Positions 6,093 to 9,201 of a stretch of DNA of 9,201 bases are shown piece by piece. The notes below the pieces were generated by a model, which saw nothing but the letters and a program-made list of their open reading frames with translations, did not search any database and was not told the origin of the DNA. A program made the position numbers and the translations under genes. How positions within the stretch are numbered: position 1 is the stretch's first letter; each line of letters begins with the position of its first letter. This stretch comes from Phycisphaerae bacterium (GTDB lineage Bacteria > Planctomycetota > Phycisphaerae > Phycisphaerales > SM1A02), in NCBI GenBank assembly GCA_018665385.1, contig JABJDN010000170.1, positions 1-9,201 of the forward strand, in the 5' to 3' direction.

Positions 6093-7625
6093 TTAAATCT
6101 GACTGTACAATTCGGGCGCTTCCCGCTTTATCATTTTTTGAATAATTCTATGCATCCATATCAGACTGAGAAAAGCTACACCGGCTAAGAACATCCAACA
6201 TGTCGTCCATAGCCCGCTGATGTCAAGTAGATAACCAAAGAGTACAGGGCAAACAAATCCACCTAGTCCTCCGATGACACCGACCATGCCTCCAACGGAT
6301 CCCACATCATCTGGGTAATAGGTCGGGATATGTTTATACACTGCAGCTTTTCCAATACCCATCACTGAACCAATGATGAAGCAAAGCAAAGTGAAAATCC
6401 AAATATTTGCTTGAAAGAAAATGTGTGTTACACCACGAGCTAGCAACTCTTTCTTTTTAACTTCTTTTCCAACTTCTACAATTGGCTCTTGCCACGAAGT
6501 ACTCCTAGGGAATATCAACAAGCCAGAATTACGTTCCTCGTGGGAAACAAGGAGACTCTTTTTTTCGTTGACTGGATATATAACAGGATCAATACCATCT
6601 GTGTTAACTGTAATTGAGTTACCAGTTATCTCAGTAATTACTCCTGCTCTTCTTGCCATTACACCACTGCCGGGCGCATGAATATCCATCTGCGGAACAA
6701 TTAATAGAAAGCAGCAAATGATGCTAATTCCAAAAACCCAGTACAACACAATTCGAGCACCCCAGCGATCTGACATCCATCCACCTAGAGCACGAATAAC
6801 ACCAGAAGGAAAACTAAAAATTGCTACGAGCACACCCGCCATCACTACAGTCGTTGAGTAGACATTTACATAATATGGAATTAGCCATTGCGATAACGCT
6901 ACAAAACCTCCAAAGACAAAAAAGTAGTACATCCCAAATCGCCAAACTCTAGAGCAAGATAAAATCTTCAAACGTTCCACAAAACTCTTCTCGATAGATT
7001 GTTCTTTTTTGGGATTTGCCGTTGAGAGAAAAAAGATGATTCCAAAAAGTACAAAAACCGCAGCATACAGTTGCGGGAGTATTCTCCAACCCTCTAAATA
7101 TTCACCATTATCTGTAAGCCAATTCAATAAATTCGGTGCAACTAACAATGTGATTGCTGCGCCTGCATTTCCTGCACCAAATATTCCAAGAGCCGTGCCC
7201 TGCAAGCGTGTTGGAAACCAACTTGAAGTGTGCGAAATTCCAATTGCAAAACCCGCCCCAGAAAACCCAAAACCAAAACTCGCAAAGAAAAATGTCCAAA
7301 ATGAGTTGCAATAACTCAGAAAAAACATCGGCACTGCAACAAATATCAGGAGTAAACTAAAGACAACTCGTCCCCCCCACTTATCAGTTGCCATTCCTAA
7401 TGGCAATCTAAAAATTGCTCCTGATAAAACTGGAATACCAATAAGCCAACCAATTTCTTGTGCCTCCCATTGGAATAAGCCGTTGTCTACAAGAAAAGTA
7501 ACAAGAACACCGTTAAGCATCCATCCTGCAAAACACCAAGTAAACGCAACGGTGCTGATAGATAAATTCCACCACGCTTTTTTTGAACACTCGTTTGGAT
7601 TTTCTATAAAAGTAGACACCTGCAA
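6093..7625 (-). CDS. Type I NarK-like nitrate transporter with a soluble insert
   Basis: This is a 510-residue nitrate/nitrite porter family major facilitator of the NarK1 (proposed nitrate/proton symport) kind. Evidence includes GFGFSGAGFAIGISHTSSWF (about 117-136), the signature GAGNAGAA (150-157) and a second signature GGMVGVIGGLGGF (445-457). Putative substrate arginines are R73 (IFRLP) and R278 (VIRALGG). Between helices 8/9 and the last helices lies a hydrophilic insert (about 315-405) that ordinary members lack. Its end (EPIVEVGKEVKKKELLARG) resembles barrel-sandwich/lipoyl-like hairpins. No ATG is available: an in-frame TAG lies three codons upstream, and the choice is TTG 7625 (AGGG four bases before) or GTG 7619 (AGGG ten bases before). 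It starts 18 bases after the narI-cytochrome stop codon, hence the same operon. A type I gene before a type II gene mirrors the order in the fused NarK of Paracoccus. Confidence 0.9.
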   Translation of the reverse strand: MQVSTFIENPNECSKKAWWNLSISTVAFTWCFAGWMLNGVLVTFLVDNGLFQWEAQEIGWLIGIPVLSGAIFRLPLGMATDKWGGRVVFSLLLIFVAVPMFFLSYCNSFWTFFFASFGFGFSGAGFAIGISHTSSWFPTRLQGTALGIFGAGNAGAAITLLVAPNLLNWLTDNGEYLEGWRILPQLYAAVFVLFGIIFFLSTANPKKEQSIEKSFVERLKILSCSRVWRFGMYYFFVFGGFVALSQWLIPYYVNVYSTTVVMAGVLVAIFSFPSGVIRALGGWMSDRWGARIVLYWVFGISIICCFLLIVPQMDIHAPGSGVMARRAGVITEITGNSITVNTDGIDPVIYPVNEKKSLLVSHEERNSGLLIFPRSTSWQEPIVEVGKEVKKKELLARGVTHIFFQANIWIFTLLCFIIGSVMGIGKAAVYKHIPTYYPDDVGSVGGMVGVIGGLGGFVCPVLFGYLLDISGLWTTCWMFLAGVAFLSLIWMHRIIQKMIKREAPELYSQI

Positions 7626-7643
7626 TTTTCCCTATCAACACCT

Positions 7644-9201
7644 TTACTTTGTTTCTGGAAGAATTTCTTCCAATACGTATTGCACAATTGCCCATCGATC
7701 TTCAATAGGCATCGTTTCGAAAGACATCATGAGTTTTGCTCCGCCATATCCACCCGGTATACCGCAAGTAATGCGAGTATAAATATCTTCTGCGCTTTTG
7801 CCCATTTTGACTTCACCTAAAGAGAGGTCTGCTGCAAAAATTTGCTGAGGCCGTTCAGGGGCAAGTTCACGCCAAGAGTAAATTTCTTGCAATCCGCCGC
7901 TACCATCATCGCCGTGGCAAGAAGCACAATTAATTGCGTACAATTGTTTGCCTCTTGCAATATTCGCTGTTGAAGATGAAGGCTCTGTAGGTATTACAAT
8001 TGCTTTGCCAGCACTTACGCCATCTTCACGAAACGTGTTGAGTACATCAACAAGTGAAATGACTTGGTCGGAAGTTAAATCTGGAAAGGCGGGCATGCCT
8101 GAGCCCTCAAGTCCTTCTGTGATCGACTTGTACAAATCATCATCTGATGCAATTCCATTTTCAGTTGAGACGAAGTGGTAGGCTGCTCCTTGATGTTCTT
8201 TTGTATACACGAAACTTCGAGGCAATGCGGAGAATGTTGAAGAATCCATACCGGGTCCATCCCCGTATCCATCAATCCCATGGCATCGAGCGCATTGGCT
8301 GATGTACAGGGGATACCCAGCGAGCAATGTTCCGCCAGTTGTTTGAATTTGTGAAGAAATCCCATCTGTGTTCATACGATTGGGTGAACCTAATAAAGAT
8401 CCTGTAATTAGAAATCCTGCCGCCACGAACAGAAGCCCATACGTTAACCATGACTTATCGCTTCGTAATGCAAATTCCCACCTTCGTTGAAAACGGTATT
8501 TTTGCGTTCTCATTGATTGCGGCACTCGGACAAAATAATTAACTGGAAATGTCCAAAAGTGCACGAGTTTAGTAAATGGGAAATATGCGAAGAATAAAAG
8601 TGCCAAAAATATATGAAGTTTTGTAAGGAAACTCGCAGAGGCCATCAATTCGGGTTGTGGGGAGAGTGTCCATAAACTCGCGGTCCATGAAGATGCGGTA
8701 TATGCAACACCAAAGATACGATGATTCACAACTTGATACAGTGCAATAGCAACTATTGCGATGAGAAAACATTGCACGATGTAATCTTCTGGTCTACTCA
8801 TTGCCCTAACCATGGGTGATTTAATTCGTCTATAAAGTGCAAGTGAAGAGCCGACAAGGACGAGGATCCCACCTATTAGCCCGCTCCAAAAGAAGAAATC
8901 AATTGCACTTGCAGAGCCCATCACACCCCCAACAAGTCCTGCAACGTGACCTACGAGCAAAAGAACTAAACCCCAGTGAAAAATTGTTGAGGCAAATCCA
9001 AGAAGTTGCCTTCCAAACAATCCACTTGCTCGAGTACTCCATGAATATGGCCTTGTCACCATTCGAATGATTGGAACAAGAAAGAACAACAAAATGCAAA
9101 GATATGGGTATACACCCCACAAAAATGTGTTTATTGATGAACTCGTTTCTGAGGGTAGTGAATTTTCTCGGTGCCAATCAACTTGCGAAAGTGAAAGCCC
9201 A
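7644..9201 (-). CDS. narI: Nitrate reductase gamma subunit (NarI) fused to two cytochrome c domains; partial, cut at window edge
   Basis: NarI is the membrane cytochrome b that passes electrons between the quinol side and cytoplasmic NarGH. Residue numbers count from TTG 9122. The NarI part (1 to about 215) keeps all four b-heme ligands: H49 and H59 (10 apart) and H170 and H188 (18 apart), the same spacings as H56/H66 and H187/H205 in E. coli. A sixth helix (about 224-245) follows, then two class I cytochrome c domains with CARCH (C277, H281; Met M343) and CASCH (C399, H403; Met probably M471). Because NarI's five helices end in the cytoplasm, a sixth puts the c domains in the periplasm, as required. 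The frame stays open from 9122 to the right edge (26 more codons) without ATG or GTG. The conserved NarI start INTFLWGVYPY lies partly before the TTG, so the true start is probably outside the window. The next gene begins 18 bases downstream. Confidence 0.93.
   Translation of the reverse strand, partial: GLSLSQVDWHRENSLPSETSSSINTFLWGVYPYLCILLFFLVPIIRMVTRPYSWSTRASGLFGRQLLGFASTIFHWGLVLLLVGHVAGLVGGVMGSASAIDFFFWSGLIGGILVLVGSSLALYRRIKSPMVRAMSRPEDYIVQCFLIAIVAIALYQVVNHRIFGVAYTASSWTASLWTLSPQPELMASASFLTKLHIFLALLFFAYFPFTKLVHFWTFPVNYFVRVPQSMRTQKYRFQRRWEFALRSDKSWLTYGLLFVAAGFLITGSLLGSPNRMNTDGISSQIQTTGGTLLAGYPLYISQCARCHGIDGYGDGPGMDSSTFSALPRSFVYTKEHQGAAYHFVSTENGIASDDDLYKSITEGLEGSGMPAFPDLTSDQVISLVDVLNTFREDGVSAGKAIVIPTEPSSSTANIARGKQLYAINCASCHGDDGSGGLQEIYSWRELAPERPQQIFAADLSLGEVKMGKSAEDIYTRITCGIPGGYGGAKLMMSFETMPIEDRWAIVQYVLEEILPETK

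Noticed and set aside
7644..9201. Reading the locus as a nitrite oxidoreductase (nitrifier) cluster
   Set aside because: A cytochrome-linked NarI would fit, but two NarK transporters and a RIC protein are more typical of nitrate reduction, and narGH, which would decide, is not in the window.

Overview
The window looks like part of a respiratory nitrate-reduction (denitrification-type) locus from a planctomycete, probably of the Phycisphaerae or a relative. The lineage guess rests on the C-terminal dockerin-like repeats of the plus-strand cytochrome (GDxTGDGxVNVSDxLLL..NWG), which are characteristic of exported proteins in that group. The base composition is moderate and slightly AT-rich by eye. 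No database search was possible, so the taxonomy is an inference.

Layout: at the left edge is a minus-strand tRNA-Ser(GCU) with its own hairpin terminator. A roughly 310-base non-coding stretch follows, then a plus-strand gene for a secreted pentaheme cytochrome c with a carboxypeptidase-regulatory-like N-terminal domain and a dockerin-like tail. A short convergent intergenic region, with an imperfect hairpin and a doubtful 40-codon ORF, separates it from the minus-strand genes. In transcription order (right to left) these are: narI fused to two c-type heme domains (cut by the window edge), a type I NarK-like transporter, a type II NarK-like transporter, a heme-copper oxidase subunit III (CtaE/NorE-like) with a cytochrome c domain inserted in a periplasmic loop, and a di-iron RIC/ScdA/YtfE-type repair protein with its own near-consensus promoter.

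How the genes fit together: the two NarK proteins would bring nitrate in and exchange it for nitrite. NarI is the membrane cytochrome b of a NarGHI nitrate reductase, whose other subunits would lie beyond the right edge. RIC repairs iron centres damaged by NO or oxidants. The unusual theme is the grafting of c-type heme domains onto membrane subunits that normally lack them (NarI and subunit III), with the pentaheme cytochrome nearby. By predicted topology both grafts face the periplasm. This suggests direct wiring of nitrate reductase and an oxidase or NO reductase to a periplasmic cytochrome c pool. Two further departures from the family norm are a soluble insert in the first NarK and an extra pair of membrane segments in the second.
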